Below are positions 15,529 through 16,970 of a DNA stretch of 16,970 bases, piece after piece. Source of the DNA: Scenedesmus sp. ARA3 (taxonomy: Eukaryota > Chlorophyta > Chlorophyceae > Sphaeropleales > Scenedesmaceae). Location of the stretch: assembly GCA_004335835.1 (NCBI GenBank), contig RWJK01001721.1, positions 54,042-71,011 of the forward strand, read 5' to 3'. Position 1 is the first letter of the stretch; each line of letters starts with the position of its first letter. The translations under genes were made by a program, and so were the position numbers. The notes under the pieces are model-generated. The model ran no database searches, was not told the origin of the DNA, and worked only from the letters and a program-made list of their open reading frames with translations.

Positions 15529-16600
15529 GAGCAGGGCGTGTCATCAGGCAAGGACCATCCCACTGCTGAACTTAAGCTGGTGACCGGCTTGGGTCAAAAA
15601 GCAGCACTTCTTCTGATAATAAAGTTGTCGCAGCTTCTCATGGTGGTCATGCCTGGTCAAGCTCCATGTGATGTACTGTGCATTGTTGTGCGCACTTGAA
15701 TAACTTGAAATTTGGCCGTGTGGTACTTGTGACCACCTGGGCCACAAAATCTGCAGTGAGTTTGATGTGATTTGGTTGTGGTCTATGTACGCCTCAACAA
15801 ACACTGTTCGCAACGAGCCAACCATTGACTAGTTTTGACTAATGCATCTGATTGTGTTGACAGCGGCACACAAAGTGTCATCCTCGACGCTGATAGTGTC
15901 GTTGGCCAACTTGGCCAACAGGTTTGAAACACATTGTGAGAAAGCAGGATTGCCGCCTGGCTACGGCAAGTGCCAGCTGGCACTAACGCAGTGAGCTCCT
16001 GGTGAGGTGCATGTTGTGTTAACCGTGTGCTGCTCGCTCTTGTGGTGCCACCAAATCGAACCCGGCTGGCTGGTTGCTGGGTTGAATGCATATCAGCTGG
16101 TTGACTTGGTGTTGACTGCATGTTCCGTACGAAACGGGCTGAATCAACCAACGTTGGCTGTGACTACGTGACACGTTGGCAATGGCAAGTGAGCAGTTGT
16201 AAGTCATGCCTATTGGTGGCTGCACTGCTCAGTGAGCTTTAGCGTAATGTGCTGGCCAGAAAGAACTTGCCTGACCCGGGCAGGGTGCGCTTGGTACGTC
16301 GCACAGTGTTCCGTCTTTTTTATTGGTAAAGAGCGGCATTTTTTTGGGAAAGGTCATAACTTGGGCGTCCGAAGGCCACTTGGCACACCGAAACTTGAGC
16401 CGAAAACCTTGCACCATGTACTATCATTTCAGGCAGCTTAGGGCAGTACCATAACGTATAAAACGTTTGTTATGGCCCTCCAAAGACGTGGTTGGCGGAG
16501 TGAGACCGGGCAATGCACTACGAGCGCGCATTGCATCCATAGCTCGACGTTTCACTGGCTGAGCTTGATATAGTAAACGTTATCATATCATTTGAAGTGT
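15529..16600. other. No recognised gene
   Basis: About 1.1 kb with lower GC, without CAG runs and without a recognisable protein in any frame. Small features: GTTGGCCAACTTGGCCAAC at 15901-15919 (two adjacent TTGGCCAA palindromes) and an imperfect hairpin, CCATAAC (16449-16455) with GTTATGG (16469-16475), flanked by GGG/CCC. Confidence 0.6.
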
Positions 16601-16637
16601 TTAGTGTACGTTTGAAACATCAAGAGCGCACGGACGA

Positions 16638-16970
16638 AGTGTTTTCCCACCTATTTTCACACCCACGTTCAGAGCGTGAATGCACACGTGTGTTGGCATC
16701 ACCATCACCCAATCACATTGGCATGATTGTTGATCCAAAGCAAATGCCGTTGTTCAAATGTGGAAAATGGACTGGGTGTCTCGTAAGAGGGTGCTTTCCC
16801 ACATGTGCACCGTCGAAGCGCGATTGCAGCCGTGTTTTGCCATCCCCAGCAAGCCACCACATTCGCACGTGTGTCAATACAGCATAACTAATAACGGGGC
16901 AAGGTGTAAAGTGGATCGCGTGACTGTTCTGAAGGTGAATCCTCACCTGTGCACCTTCGGAGCGAGATTG
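16638..16970 (+). repeat. Degenerate repeat of about 145 bp, cut by the right edge
   Basis: Segments starting near 16638, 16791 and 16940 align. In one frame they read VFSHLFSHPRSERECTRVL, CFPTCAPSKRDCSRVLPSP and, at the edge, LTCAPSERD. The (S/P)SERxC core and the SPxxHHI end recur. The array runs out of the window. It may be part of a repetitive coding gene, exon copies or a dispersed repeat; it was not recognised. Confidence 0.55.

Noticed and set aside
16441..16478. Hairpin as a transposon end or terminator
   Set aside because: The stem is only 7 bp plus a bulged GGG/CCC, and no target-site duplication or transposase was seen.

Overview
The window is nuclear DNA of a eukaryote, most likely a chlorophyte green alga (Chlorophyceae, Scenedesmus/Monoraphidium-like; this is inference). 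The evidence is: many short phase-consistent spliceosomal introns with GT..AG borders, heavy CAG/CTG codon runs (poly-Gln, poly-Ala, poly-Ser), an extensin/pherophorin-like Ser-Pro rich secreted protein, a plastid-type tRNA methyltransferase with a transit-like N-terminus, and a TGTAA poly(A) signal. No rRNA, tRNA, CRISPR array or complete transposon was recognised.

Layout. (1) About 324-6814, minus strand: an eight-exon WD40-TPR-WD40 gene of the WDTC1 / plant ASG2 family, a DDB1-CUL4 substrate receptor. Exons could be joined in frame across all seven introns; the last exon(s) may lie beyond the left edge. (2) 6815-7333: a 519-bp divergent intergenic region. (3) 7334-13693, plus strand: a complete ten-exon gene for a divergent plastid-type Trm1 tRNA (guanine-26-N2) dimethyltransferase, 659 aa by my splice model. 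(4) About 13838-15507, plus strand: three exons of a Cys-rich, Ser-Pro-rich secreted or wall protein whose first exon was not found. (5) 15508-16970: no recognised gene; a degenerate repeat of about 145 bp at the right edge.

The striking feature is not a gene. In both divergent genes, introns carry extra copies of the exon edges next to them. Extra exon heads (with their 3' splice acceptor) lie upstream of the real exon, and extra exon tails (with their 5' splice donor) lie downstream. The extreme case is a run of 12 partial copies, about 1.3 kb, of the head of the Trm1 exon with the catalytic motif. Several copies differ from the working exon almost only at synonymous positions (for example 15 synonymous to 1 replacement in 31 codons), so they were under protein-level selection for a long time before or after duplication. 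Some are open and phase-symmetric, so they could be cassette exons; others have stops or frameshifts. The two genes are not known to work together; they share a bidirectional promoter region and the same unusual intron structure.
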